Assembly: GCF_001029435.1 (NCBI RefSeq)
Contig: NZ_LDOV01000002.1
Span: 17,399 to 81,398, forward strand
Length of the DNA: 64,000 nt
Direction of reading: 5' to 3'
DNA from: Photobacterium aphoticum
Lineage (GTDB): Bacteria; Pseudomonadota; Gammaproteobacteria; Enterobacterales; Vibrionaceae
The translations under genes were made by a program, and so were the position numbers. The notes under the pieces were generated by a model that was not told where the DNA came from, did no database searches, and saw only the letters and a list, made by a program, of their open reading frames with translations. Position 1 is the stretch's first letter; every line of letters starts with the position of its first letter. Shown here piece after piece: positions 44,753 to 53,487 of the stretch.

Positions 44753-46000
44753 TTAACCGGCTTGATAGGCGGCCGCCACTTCTTCTGCAATGATCGCAAT
44801 GCCTTTTTGCATCACCTCATCACTTTGAACGTAGTTCATGCGCAGGCATTCATGGCCGTGTTGCCAGTCGTCCTCCAAGCCAATAAAGAAATACTCGCCC
44901 GGCACAATCAGTACGCCACGCGCTTTTAAGCGGCGGTAGAGTTCCAGCGTGCTGATCGGTAGATCCTTAAACCACAGCCAGAGGAAAATGGCGCCTTCCG
45001 GTTTGTGAATACGAAAGCGGGGATCGGGAATGGCAGCCTGCAAGCGCGACACGGCATGTTGGGCCTTGCGTAAGTAATACGGCTTGATGACGTTTTCACT
45101 CAGCGGCAGTAAGTCGTTGCGCTTGATCATCTGATGGGCTATGGCCGGGCCGACACTGCCGGGTGCCAGACTCAATACTCCGTTCATATTGGCCATGGCG
45201 GTAATGATATCGGCATGGGCGATCACGATGCCGCAACGCACGCCGGGCAAGCCCAGTTTGGACAGGCTCATGCACAGAATCGTGTTGCTGTTCCAGAACG
45301 GTTTAACCGACTCAAAGATGATATCCGGGAACGGGGTGCCGTAGGCATTATCGATGATCAGCGGAATATTGTGGGCGCGGGCAAGGGCATCCAGTTTGGC
45401 AATTTCTGCATCGGTCAGTACATTGCCGGTCGGGTTGGTGGGACGAGATGCACAAATTGCCCCGATGTGCTCATCCACCACAAGGCGGTCAAAGTCGACA
45501 TGGTATTTGAATTGCCCGTTATCGAGCAGGGTGATTTCCGGCCGGTAGGAGATGAACATGTCATCGCTCAGGCCGGTATCGCCATAGCCAATGTATTCCG
45601 GCGCCAAAGGAAGCAGAATTTTTTTCTTGCCGTGGGCGGTGTCGCCGGCGAGCAAGTTGAACAGATTGAAAAAGGCGCTTTGGCTGCCGTTGGTCAGGGC
45701 GATGTTGTCTGCGGTGATCGGCCAGCCGTACTGTTGGTGTAACAGGGCGGCCAGGGATTGCAGAAAGGTGTCCTTGCCCTGCGGGCCATCATAGTTGGTG
45801 AGCGCTTGGGTCAACTCGCCACTGTCGGCCATCTCTCGGCACAGTGCGGTAAAGTAGTCGACCATTTCCGGGATTTGCGCGGGGTTACCGCCGCCCAACA
45901 TAATCGCATTGGGGGTGCGTAGACCGTCGTTCAAATCATCCATTAATTGGGTGATCGCAGAATAGCGGGCGAACTTGTCACCGAATGTAGAAAACTCCAT
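44753..46000 (-). CDS. avtA: Valine--pyruvate aminotransferase
   Basis: This 415-residue fold-I PLP aminotransferase makes alanine from pyruvate with valine as donor, linking to the ilv pathway. The N-terminus MEFSTFGDKFARYSAIT and motifs LNDGLRTPNAIMLGGGNPAQ and LCMSLSKLGLPG (PLP lysine) match AvtA. The start at 46000 is the family start; a longer frame begins in the parS-containing gap and has a His-rich non-family N-terminus. Confidence 0.95.
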   Translation of the reverse strand: MEFSTFGDKFARYSAITQLMDDLNDGLRTPNAIMLGGGNPAQIPEMVDYFTALCREMADSGELTQALTNYDGPQGKDTFLQSLAALLHQQYGWPITADNIALTNGSQSAFFNLFNLLAGDTAHGKKKILLPLAPEYIGYGDTGLSDDMFISYRPEITLLDNGQFKYHVDFDRLVVDEHIGAICASRPTNPTGNVLTDAEIAKLDALARAHNIPLIIDNAYGTPFPDIIFESVKPFWNSNTILCMSLSKLGLPGVRCGIVIAHADIITAMANMNGVLSLAPGSVGPAIAHQMIKRNDLLPLSENVIKPYYLRKAQHAVSRLQAAIPDPRFRIHKPEGAIFLWLWFKDLPISTLELYRRLKARGVLIVPGEYFFIGLEDDWQHGHECLRMNYVQSDEVMQKGIAIIAEEVAAAYQAG

Positions 46001-46166
46001 GTTTATACTTCTGACCTCGGTTGGTGAATTGTCTGTCTCGTGTGCAATATGGTTATGATGTGTGTTGTGTTCGTCCTCAACATACCGCAATGCGCGGGGC
46101 AGGAAAAGCAGATTGAAGGGGCGGTGAGGGTGTTTTTATCGGGTGGCTTTCGGATGAGTGCAAGGG

Positions 46167-46182
46167 CGTTTCACGTGAAACC
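46167..46182. other. parS: parS site 2
   Basis: CGTTTCACGTGAAACC contains the invariant 14-base core GTTTCACGTGAAAC. It lies in the gap at 46001-46345 between avtA and glyS, which otherwise shows only the glyS terminator. Confidence 0.92.
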
Positions 46183-46305
46183 GGTGTAATGAGCCTGGTA
46201 TGGCAACGAGAGAGGTGTGTGGTGAGGATTGGGTAAGCGCGTGATGGGGGCTGTGAAGAAAACGGGCGTGGGGGGCGTGAGTCGCATGCGGCAGGCATAA
46301 AAAAG

Positions 46306-46330
46306 CCCCGATCGAGATCAGGGCTTAGGC
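46306..46330 (-). terminator. glyS terminator
   Basis: AAGCCCCGATC and GATCAGGGCTT form an imperfect stem with one mismatch; the minus strand then reads TTTTTTAT. It lies 16 bases after the glyS stop. Confidence 0.8.
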
Positions 46331-46345
46331 GTACGTAACGCTGAA

Positions 46346-48415
46346 TTACTTCTGAAGCAGAGAGATATCCGCCACTTTCAGGAATTCGTTACGCAGTAGG
46401 TTCAGCATAGTCAGACGGTTCACTTTCAGTGCTTCGTCATCTGCCATTACCATCACGTTGTCGAAGAACGCATCAACTGCTTCACGCAGGTTCGCCAGCT
46501 CAGACAGTGCCTGCTGGTAGTTACCCGCTGCAAAGACCGGTGCCAGTGTCGCTAGCATCGCTTCTACGTCTTTCGCCAGTGCTTTTTCTGCGTCTTCAAT
46601 CAGTAGTGACTGATCGATGTTCGCGGCCAATTCACCGTCGAATTTCGCCAGGATGTTACCCACACGCTTGTTCGCGGCTGCCAGAGATTCTGCCGCATCC
46701 AGTGAACGGAAGTGGCTGACGGCTTTCACACGCTTGTCGAAATCAGCAGGCTGGGTTGGACGACGTGCCAATACTGCTTGGATCACATCCACGCTGTGGC
46801 CTTCGTCTTGGTACCATGCACGGAAACGACCTAGCATGAATTCCAACACTTCTTCTTCCACGTTCTGGTTGGTTAGCTTACCGTCCAGCAGTTCACGGGC
46901 TTTGCCGATCAGGGCCACAAGGTCCAGATCGTAGCCGTTTTCTACGATGATACGTAGGATGCCCAATGCCGCACGACGCAGCGCAAATGGGTCACTGCCT
47001 TTTGGTGCCTGACCGATACCGAAGATACCCACTAGGGTGTCTAGCTTGTCAGCCATTGCAACCGCAGCCGATACCGCTGTGCTTGGTAGGGCATCGCCTG
47101 CGAAACGTGGCATGTACTGCTCGTTCAGCGCCAGTGCCACTTCTTCTGCTTCACCGTCGTGGCGTGCGTAGTGCATGCCCATCACACCTTGGGTGTCAGT
47201 GAATTCGAAGACCATAGAGGTCATCAGATCACACTTCGACAGCAGACCCGCACGTTCAGCGTGCTCGATGTTTGCACCGATTTGTGGGGCGATGAAGCCA
47301 GCCAGCGCAGTGATACGATCCGTCTTGTCACGTAGGCTACCTAGTTGCTTCTGGAACAGTACGTTATCCAATTCAGGCAGACGTTCAATCAACGGACGCT
47401 TACGGTCAGTGTTGAAGAAGAACTCGGCGTCAGCAAGACGTGGGCGAACCACTTTCTCGTTACCGCTGATGATTTGGCTTGGATCTTTCGAGATGATGTT
47501 TGATACGAAGATGAACTTCGGTAGCAGTTTGCCCGCCGCGTCGTACACTGGGAAGTACTTCTGATCGCCTTTCATGGTGTAAACCAAGGCTTCAGACGGC
47601 ACTTTCAGGAACTCTTCTTCGAATGACGCCGTCAGTACTACCGGCCATTCAACCAATGAGGTCACTTCTTCAACCAGATCATCTTCCAGATCGGCGATAC
47701 CGCCAACCGCTTGTGCGGCTTGCTGTGCATCTGCCAGGATGATGGCTTTACGGGCTTCGTAGTTCGCCATCACTTTGCCGCGCTCTTCCAGTAGCGTCAG
47801 GTACTGATCAGCGTGGTCGATAGTGATTTCAGCTTCACCCATGAAACGGTGGCCACGGATGATACGGCCAGATTCCACACCCAGAATGGTGCCCGGGATC
47901 AGCTCGTCACCCAATAGCATGGTCAGGGTTTTCACCGGACGGATGAACTGTGTCTCTTTGTCACCCCAACGCATTGGCTTTGGAATAGGCAGTTTTGCCA
48001 GCGCGTTTGCCGCCAGTTCACATAGCAGTGATTGTGCCGCTTGGCCTTTCACTTCTTGTTTGAACAGGAGCCATTCGCCTTTGTCCGTGACCATGCGCTC
48101 AGCTTGCTCAACGGTGATACCGTTGCCGCGTGCCCAGCCTTGTGCCGCTTTCGTCGGGTTACCGTCAGCGTCAAACGCAGAAGCAACCGCAGGACCACGC
48201 TTCTCGACCACTTTGTCTGCCTGGCCTTCTGCCAGTGCCGTCACTTTCAGTGCCAGACGACGTGGTGCGGCGTACCATTCGATACCCTGGTGAGCAAGAT
48301 CGGCTGCACTCAGTTCTGCGGCGAAGTTGTCAGCAAAGGCTTGCGCCAGTGTACGCAGTGCTTTTGGTGGTAGCTCTTCCGTACCCAGTTCAATTAGGAA
48401 ATTCTTTTCGCTCAT
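46346..48415 (-). CDS. glyS: Glycine--tRNA ligase beta subunit
   Basis: This 689-residue subunit belongs to the alpha2beta2 bacterial glycyl-tRNA synthetase. It begins [20 protein letters not shown], the beta signature, and ends with the DALR-like anticodon region ([20 protein letters not shown]). AAGGGCACGGC precedes the ATG. It follows glyQ by nine bases in an operon. Confidence 0.97.
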   Translation of the reverse strand: MSEKNFLIELGTEELPPKALRTLAQAFADNFAAELSAADLAHQGIEWYAAPRRLALKVTALAEGQADKVVEKRGPAVASAFDADGNPTKAAQGWARGNGITVEQAERMVTDKGEWLLFKQEVKGQAAQSLLCELAANALAKLPIPKPMRWGDKETQFIRPVKTLTMLLGDELIPGTILGVESGRIIRGHRFMGEAEITIDHADQYLTLLEERGKVMANYEARKAIILADAQQAAQAVGGIADLEDDLVEEVTSLVEWPVVLTASFEEEFLKVPSEALVYTMKGDQKYFPVYDAAGKLLPKFIFVSNIISKDPSQIISGNEKVVRPRLADAEFFFNTDRKRPLIERLPELDNVLFQKQLGSLRDKTDRITALAGFIAPQIGANIEHAERAGLLSKCDLMTSMVFEFTDTQGVMGMHYARHDGEAEEVALALNEQYMPRFAGDALPSTAVSAAVAMADKLDTLVGIFGIGQAPKGSDPFALRRAALGILRIIVENGYDLDLVALIGKARELLDGKLTNQNVEEEVLEFMLGRFRAWYQDEGHSVDVIQAVLARRPTQPADFDKRVKAVSHFRSLDAAESLAAANKRVGNILAKFDGELAANIDQSLLIEDAEKALAKDVEAMLATLAPVFAAGNYQQALSELANLREAVDAFFDNVMVMADDEALKVNRLTMLNLLRNEFLKVADISLLQK

Positions 48416-48424
48416 GCCGTGCCC

Positions 48425-49336
48425 TTACTTATTAGTTTTACACATAGGGAAGCCCAGGGCTTCACGAGATGCGTAGTACGCTTCGGCAACTTGCTTAGTC
48501 AGGTTGCGGATACGCAGGATGTAACGCTGGCGCTCTGTCACAGAGATCGCTTTGCGAGCATCAAGTAGGTTGAAAGCATGGCCGGCTTTTAGGATGCGCT
48601 CGTATGCCGGTAGTGGCAGTGGCGTGTCCAGTTCAAGCAGGGTTTTACATTCTTTTTCACACTGATCGAAGAAAGTGAACAGGAAGTCCACGTCAGCGTG
48701 TTCGAAGTTGTACGTTGACTGTTCTACTTCGTTCTGGTGGAAAATGTCACCGTAGGTCACTTTACCTAGCGGGCCATCGGTCCAGACCAGATCGTACACC
48801 GAGTCTACACCCTGGATGTACATGGCAAGACGCTCGATACCGTAGGTGATTTCGCCTGTAACCGGCTTACACTCAAGGCCGCCGACCTGCTGGAAGTAGG
48901 TGAACTGTGTCACTTCCATTCCGTTCAACCAAACTTCCCAGCCCAGACCCCAGGCACCCAATGTCGGGTTTTCCCAGTTGTCTTCTACAAAGCGGATGTC
49001 GTGTACTTGGGTGTCGATGCCCAGCGCTTCCAGTGAACCCAGGTACAATTCCTGGATGTTGTCTGGTGATGGCTTGATGATCACCTGGAACTGGTAGTAG
49101 TGCTGTAGGCGGTTAGGGTTTTCACCGTAACGGCCATCGGTTGGACGGCGAGAAGGTTGTACATACGCCGCTGCAATTGGCTCTGGACCTAACGCACGTA
49201 GACATGTCATTGGGTGAGAGGTACCTGCACCGACTTCCATGTCCAATGGCTGTACGATAGTACAACCTTGTTGGCCCCAGTAATCCTGCAGCGCGAGGAT
49301 CATGCCCTGAAAGGTTTTAATGTCGAATTTCTGCAT
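48425..49336 (-). CDS. glyQ: Glycine--tRNA ligase alpha subunit
   Basis: This 303-residue catalytic subunit contains class-II synthetase motifs. The N-terminus [20 protein letters not shown] and the motif [18 protein letters not shown] are diagnostic. It joins glycine to tRNA-Gly together with GlyS. It is divergent from the yiaD-type gene across a gap of about 300 bases (49337-49635) in which I see no clear regulatory motif. Confidence 0.97.
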   Translation of the reverse strand: MQKFDIKTFQGMILALQDYWGQQGCTIVQPLDMEVGAGTSHPMTCLRALGPEPIAAAYVQPSRRPTDGRYGENPNRLQHYYQFQVIIKPSPDNIQELYLGSLEALGIDTQVHDIRFVEDNWENPTLGAWGLGWEVWLNGMEVTQFTYFQQVGGLECKPVTGEITYGIERLAMYIQGVDSVYDLVWTDGPLGKVTYGDIFHQNEVEQSTYNFEHADVDFLFTFFDQCEKECKTLLELDTPLPLPAYERILKAGHAFNLLDARKAISVTERQRYILRIRNLTKQVAEAYYASREALGFPMCKTNK

Positions 49337-49635
49337 TGTCAGCTTCGCGTGATTGATGGATAAATGGATTTTACGTAACTATCCAGTATACCTCGCCAGC
49401 CTTTACGCTAGTAGGGTTTGTGCATGTTTTTTGGTCATCTTTATTTAAATTGCGCAATTTGCTGTGGGAAAGGCAGAGTGCCTCGTGGAATTTTACATTG
49501 CTCTGATATCCATTGGATTGGGATGCGTACAATGCGACTATCATCAATGTCATTAGTGGGTGGGAGATCCCATCGCTAATTCGCATACACAATAACATCG
49601 GCCAGACGCCGAGCTGAGTAAGTAGGATAACGAAG

Positions 49636-50325
49636 ATGGATTTGACGATTAGCGCTAAATCGAGCAAATGGGTCCGTAACATGGTATTCGCCACCGCAGC
49701 GGCGGTCGTGGCGACAGGCTGTTCGACCACTAACCCTTACACCGGTGAATCGCAAACAGCGAAAGCGACCACAGGTTCTGTGATCGGTGCTATCGCTGGT
49801 GCGGCCATTGGTGTGGCGTCATCAAGCAAGAGCGATCGCGGTAAAGGTGCCCTGATTGGTGCCGCTTCCGGTGCGGCATTGGGTGGTGGCATCGGCTACT
49901 ACATGGACGTGCAGGAAGCTGAGCTCCGTAAGCAGCTGCAATCAACCGGTATCAGTGTGTCCCGTGACGGTGACAACATTGTGCTGCACATGCCAAACGC
50001 GATCACCTTTGGTTTTGATCAGACGGATCTGAGTGCGACAGCGAAAAAAGCGTTGTACAACGTGTCGTTAGTGGTGAAAGAGTACGATAAGACCATGCTG
50101 AACGTGTATGGCTTTACCGATAGCACCGGTGCGGATGCGTATAACCTGCGTCTGTCTCAGGTACGTGCAAGCGAAGTGAGCAACCAGTTGATGCGTGATG
50201 GCGTGGCTAGCAACCGTATCGTGACCAAAGGCATGGGTGAAGCCCATCCGATTGCGTCAAACAACTCTGAGCAAGGCCGTGCGGAAAACCGCCGAGTTGA
50301 AATTGTATTGTCACCACGCTCGTAA
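49636..50325 (+). CDS. yiaD: YiaD-type OmpA-family lipoprotein
   Basis: This 229-residue outer-membrane lipoprotein has a lipobox at VATGC (Cys29). A glycine-zipper region (GSVIGAIAGAAIGVASSS and GALIGAASGAALGGGIGYY) is followed by a C-terminal OmpA-like peptidoglycan-binding domain (about 110-229) with NVYGFTDSTGADAYNLRLSQ and NRRVEI. E. coli YiaD has 219 residues and the same layout, and a link to BamD suppression is reported. AGGATAACGAAG precedes the ATG. The role here is presumably envelope integrity. Confidence 0.88.
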   Translation: MDLTISAKSSKWVRNMVFATAAAVVATGCSTTNPYTGESQTAKATTGSVIGAIAGAAIGVASSSKSDRGKGALIGAASGAALGGGIGYYMDVQEAELRKQLQSTGISVSRDGDNIVLHMPNAITFGFDQTDLSATAKKALYNVSLVVKEYDKTMLNVYGFTDSTGADAYNLRLSQVRASEVSNQLMRDGVASNRIVTKGMGEAHPIASNNSEQGRAENRRVEIVLSPRS

Positions 50326-50350
50326 TCGCGGCGGGGAATGACTGTTGATG

Positions 50351-50375
50351 AAGGGGCATGATGCCCCTTTTTTTG
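50351..50375 (+). terminator. yiaD terminator
   Basis: AAGGGGCA and TGCCCCTT flank TGA and are followed by a T-run. Confidence 0.85.
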
Positions 50376-50449
50376 TGCCTCCCGTTTTTGTGCGCGGTCG
50401 GATTAGGGCGTGGCATGGGTTGATCCTCCCTGAGGGGATCGTTACAATT

Positions 50450-50646
50450 GCGCTTCCTTTGGGGAGTAGCCGCTTGTCCTAACAAGACCACCGTCAACAC
50501 ATTTGAAGCACATCTTCATGGCGTTGGTGACTCACACAATCCCTACACGTGAGTTTGGCGAGACCATTGGTAAACCAGCATGAACCGGGGTGGGGCGTGC
50601 CTGTTTACCTGTGGTTTTTTGTTGTCCTCGCCCCCAAGAGCCTGTC
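50450..50646 (+). ncRNA. yybP-ykoY manganese riboswitch with expression platform
   Basis: The 5' strand CCTTTGGGGAGTAGCCG (50456-50472) and the 3' strand GGCGAGACCATTGG (50557-50570) are the two conserved loops of the yybP-ykoY family, which senses Mn2+. Helices between them fit the usual three-way junction. After the aptamer GTGGGGCG (50590-50597) can pair with CGCCCCCA (50629-50636), 11 bases before the GTG start, so the switch could act on translation or on a T-rich stretch in the loop. The gene it precedes is a manganese exporter, which supports the call. Confidence 0.85.
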
Positions 50647-51204
50647 GTGAGTGTTTTAGCTGTATCCATTACTACCGTTGCGTTAGCCGAGATTGGGGAT
50701 AAAACCCAACTGCTGTCTTTGCTGTTAGCCAGCCGTTACCGCAAACCTGTTCCTATTATTTTGGCGATTTTCTTTGCCACCATTGCCAACCATGCGCTGG
50801 CGGCGTGGCTGGGTGTGGTCGTGGCCGATTACCTGACCCCCGAGGTCCTCAAATGGGTGCTGGTGGTGAGCTTTGTGGCCATGGCGGGGTGGATTTTGAT
50901 CCCTGATAAACTCGATGATGAGGAAACCCTTTCCAACCGTGGGCCGTTCATTGCCAGTTTCATTGCCTTCTTTGTGGCAGAAATTGGCGACAAAACGCAG
51001 GTGGCCACCACCATGTTGGGCGCCAATTACCACGATGCGCTGGTGTGGGTGATCCTCGGCACCACCATCGGCATGCTGCTGGCCAATGTGCCGGTGGTGT
51101 TGATCGGGAAATTGTCGGCAGAGCGCATGCCATTAGGGGCGATCCGTAAAATCACCGCGTGCCTGTTCTTGATTTTGGCCGTCGGCGCGGCATTGGGGTT
51201 ATAA
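50647..51204 (+). CDS. mneA: Manganese exporter MneA (UPF0016/GDT1 family)
   Basis: This 185-residue inner-membrane protein has six helices in two repeats, each with the family motif: AEIGDKTQ near 15 and FVAEIGDKTQ near 115. The UPF0016/TMEM165 family moves Mn2+ or Ca2+; the V. cholerae member MneA is described as a Mn exporter. The start is the GTG at 50647 (SVLAVSITTVALAEIGDK), as an earlier frame would run through the riboswitch. High Mn2+ binding the leader would raise its expression. Confidence 0.9.
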   Translation: MSVLAVSITTVALAEIGDKTQLLSLLLASRYRKPVPIILAIFFATIANHALAAWLGVVVADYLTPEVLKWVLVVSFVAMAGWILIPDKLDDEETLSNRGPFIASFIAFFVAEIGDKTQVATTMLGANYHDALVWVILGTTIGMLLANVPVVLIGKLSAERMPLGAIRKITACLFLILAVGAALGL

Positions 51205-51240
51205 GCCAAGAACGGCCGAGATACACCGAGTGACAGAGCG

Positions 51241-51256
51241 CGTTTCACGTGAAACC
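51241..51256. other. parS: parS site 3
   Basis: CGTTTCACGTGAAACC has the full 14-base parS core, 37 bases after the mneA stop and about 21 kb right of oriC. Confidence 0.92.
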
Positions 51257-51433
51257 TGCGCCACGCCCGTCGCCCGAAGACCTGTCAGGGTTTGAGAAAT
51301 TGTGCGGTGATGCACAAGGGTGAATGACAATGGTGTGACGGCTGAGCAAAGTGTGAGGCGGACTGCGGTGTGCGTTGAGTGGGCATGCTAGGGTAAGGCT
51401 GTGAGTCTGATCGAGGCGTGTTGAGGAGGGGTT

Positions 51434-51700
51434 ATGGACCGTTTTCTTGCAATATCACCACAGAGTCAGTTTTGGCTGTTCAATCTGGCACTCGCACTGA
51501 ACATTCTGGGGATGGTACTGACTGACATGTGGCTGCCGATGGTGGTGGGCGCATTGGTGATGACGTACTTATCCGTTGATGCGTTGGTGCGGATCCGCTA
51601 TGTCATTCCGATGAAAAAGGAGATGCGGGATTTGCGCCATGAGCTGGAAAAAGCCCAGCGCCAATTGCGTGAGAGTAGCGAAACCAGCTACCGCGACTGA
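51434..51700 (+). CDS. Small membrane protein of unknown function (88 aa)
   Basis: ATG at 51434 follows GAGGAGGGGTT, a strong ribosome site. The product has two hydrophobic helices (about 14-31 and 33-50), then a basic and charged helical tail (MKKEMRDLRHELEKAQRQLR) likely to form a coiled coil in the cytoplasm. I do not recognise the family. A bidirectional terminator follows and tusA is convergent, so it is probably monocistronic. Confidence 0.75.
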   Translation: MDRFLAISPQSQFWLFNLALALNILGMVLTDMWLPMVVGALVMTYLSVDALVRIRYVIPMKKEMRDLRHELEKAQRQLRESSETSYRD

Positions 51701-51714
51701 TCCCTCTAACATGC

Positions 51715-51744
51715 AAAAGGCAGCTCATTGAGCTGCCTTTTTTA
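51715..51744. terminator. Bidirectional terminator between the membrane-protein gene and tusA
   Basis: AAAAGGCAGCTCA and TGAGCTGCCTTTTT form a nearly loopless stem of about 11 bp with A and T runs. The T-run reaches into the tusA stop region. Confidence 0.85.
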
Positions 51745-51990
51745 GTCGCGGCCTTTCTTGATCAGAAAGCGGTACGGCACCGTGTCGGTGTCAGCCGCGA
51801 CTAAGGTGTGATCCATAAAGCGACAGAAGCTTGGAATATCACGGGTGGTCGACGGATCGTCGGCGGTGATCAGCAAGGTATCACCGTCTGCCATTTTCCT
51901 TACGGTCTTACGCACCATCATCACCGGCTCTGGGCAGCGCAGTCCTTCTGCATCGAGTGTATGGGTGGCATTGTCAAAATGTGCAGTCAT
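51742..51990 (-). CDS. tusA: Sulfur carrier protein TusA
   Basis: This 82-residue protein (SirA/TusA family) passes persulfide sulfur from IscS toward TusBCD-E for 2-thiouridine of tRNA. The sulfur-carrying Cys19 is in [17 protein letters not shown]. With MnmE-MnmG also in this window, two arms of wobble-uridine modification are present. The ribosome site is weak. It is divergent from the next small gene. Confidence 0.95.
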   Translation of the reverse strand: MTAHFDNATHTLDAEGLRCPEPVMMVRKTVRKMADGDTLLITADDPSTTRDIPSFCRFMDHTLVAADTDTVPYRFLIKKGRD

Positions 51991-52096
51991 AGCATTTACA
52001 GGTTATTGCGGGGAAGGCGTGATCATACCGATGGGCAAGAATTAATCAATAAGGGTTGGCAAAGAAGGGTAAAGCGTGTAACGTAATTAACAAGTC

Positions 52097-52108
52097 GTTA
52101 ACGTTAAC
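52097..52108. promoter_or_regulatory. Palindrome upstream of the 60-residue membrane protein
   Basis: GTTAACGTTAAC is a perfect 12-base palindrome made of two GTTAAC units, 23 bases before the ATG at 52131, where an operator might lie. The regulator is unknown. Confidence 0.35.
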
Positions 52109-52130
52109 TTCTGATGGATTAGGAGGAATT

Positions 52131-52313
52131 ATGTTGACTCAGATGGATCGCCTGACCATTTACGCGGTGCTGTGTTTTATCACTTTTTGTACCTTACTTT
52201 TACGCGCACCGGAAGACACCAGCTTGATCACCCTGGGCGGGTTGATCGCAGCGGCATTGGGGTTATGGCTGGAATTAACCCAGTCGGCGGAACTCGAAGA
52301 AGAAGAGCCGTGA
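52131..52313 (+). CDS. Small membrane protein of unknown function (60 aa)
   Basis: ATG at 52131 follows AGGAGGAATT, an excellent site. Two hydrophobic helices (about 8-24 and 34-51) are joined by a short polar loop, and the C-terminus is acidic (ELEEEEP). A frame opening 75 bases upstream is not supported. I do not recognise the family. A terminator follows 40 bases after the stop. Confidence 0.72.
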   Translation: MLTQMDRLTIYAVLCFITFCTLLLRAPEDTSLITLGGLIAAALGLWLELTQSAELEEEEP

Positions 52314-52351
52314 TCCCACACCTCTCAACACACTCCCAGTTTTCTTGGGCT

Positions 52352-52381
52352 TCCCCGCTTTTTGAGCGGGATTTTTTTTAT
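52352..52381 (+). terminator. Terminator after the 60-residue protein
   Basis: CCCGCT (52354-52359) and AGCGGG (52365-52370) are followed by a run of eight T after one A. Confidence 0.85.
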
Positions 52382-52427
52382 TGGGCACGACATAATTAGC
52401 CACAGACTCGATCATAAAAGGTTAGCT

Positions 52428-53369
52428 ATGGAGCTCGAAGAAGTTTATCGCCGGGATTTGAACTTGCTGGTGGCATTGAAGGTGCTGCTGGAAGAAGGCA
52501 GTGTCAGCAAAGCGGCTGTGCGGCTTAATTTAAGTCAGTCGGCGATGAGTCGCGTATTAGGGCGATTGCGTGATTTGCTGGGGGATCCGCTGTTTACCCG
52601 TCAGGGTCAGCGCTTGCTGCCGACCGAACGCGCGCTTGAGCTCAATGAGCTGCTTAACGAGCCGTTGGAGTCGATGCGTACCCTGCTGACCCCCAACGAT
52701 TTCCAGCCCCATGCCTGCCAGCAACGTTTTGTGATTGCCACCACCGATTACGCCATGCAGACGATTTTGCCGTTTGCCCTGCCGCGTATTTACAGCGAAG
52801 CGCCGGCCATCTCGTTGGAGTTTGCCCCGCTGCAGCACGATCACATGCTGACGCAGCTCACCTCTGATGGCTGTGACATGGCGATCTGCCGCCCGACCGG
52901 GCCGGTGGAGCCGCTGTGCAGCGATCACTTAGGGCGTGTGAGCGTGTTTTGTATGTTGTCCAAACACCACCCGCTGGCGGACGCAGAGCTGACCGTGCAG
53001 GATTACCTGACCTATCCGCACGCCATGATTGCCATCAGTGATGGGGTGAAGGCCCTGATTGATGAGGCACTGCGTGGCTATCCGGCCCGTAAGATGGCAT
53101 TGCGGGCATACCATTTGGAAGCGGCGCTGGCGATTGTTGAAACCATGCCATTGATCATTACGGTGCCGGCGGATTTGGCGTACCTGGTGGCAGACAAACA
53201 TGACTTGGTGGTGAAACCGCTGCCGTTTGAGTTTAAGCCGTTTGATTATTCGCTGATCTGGCATCCGCGTTGTGAACACTCTGCGCCGCAGATCTGGCTG
53301 CGCCAGTTGATCAAAGAAGAGTGTGGCAAGCTGATTGATAAGCGCGTGCATGACTTGGGGTTGATTTAA
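52428..53369 (+). CDS. LysR-family transcriptional regulator
   Basis: This 313-residue regulator has an N-terminal LysR HTH (DLNLLVALKVLLEEGSVSKA, then NLSQSAMSRVLGRLRDLLGD) and a C-terminal substrate-binding-like sensor. The start at 52428 (MELEEVYRRDLN) follows AAAGGTTAGCT and removes an extension that would read through the preceding terminator. The next gene, acuI, is convergent, so a shared regulatory region is unlikely and the target is unknown. Sequence style resembles the NodD/LeuO/TrpI-like branch; this is only an impression. Confidence 0.9.
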   Translation: MELEEVYRRDLNLLVALKVLLEEGSVSKAAVRLNLSQSAMSRVLGRLRDLLGDPLFTRQGQRLLPTERALELNELLNEPLESMRTLLTPNDFQPHACQQRFVIATTDYAMQTILPFALPRIYSEAPAISLEFAPLQHDHMLTQLTSDGCDMAICRPTGPVEPLCSDHLGRVSVFCMLSKHHPLADAELTVQDYLTYPHAMIAISDGVKALIDEALRGYPARKMALRAYHLEAALAIVETMPLIITVPADLAYLVADKHDLVVKPLPFEFKPFDYSLIWHPRCEHSAPQIWLRQLIKEECGKLIDKRVHDLGLI

Positions 53370-53410
53370 TCCCGCTTTATTCACGCGCATGTCTGGACAA
53401 AACATCCGAT

Positions 53411-53440
53411 AAAAAAAGGCCAGCGCGAGGCTGGCCAATG
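53411..53440 (-). terminator. acuI terminator
   Basis: GGCCAGC and GCTGGCC around GCGAG, with an A-run to the left that reads as T on the minus strand, end the acuI transcript. Confidence 0.85.
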
Positions 53441-53487
53441 TAGTCACGTTGCCTAGACAGGCAAAGTCTTCTCTTATTCGTTCGGGC

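Noticed and set aside
50590..50646. N-terminal extension of mneA
   Set aside because: It would read through the riboswitch platform, and the family N-terminus begins at the GTG at 50647.
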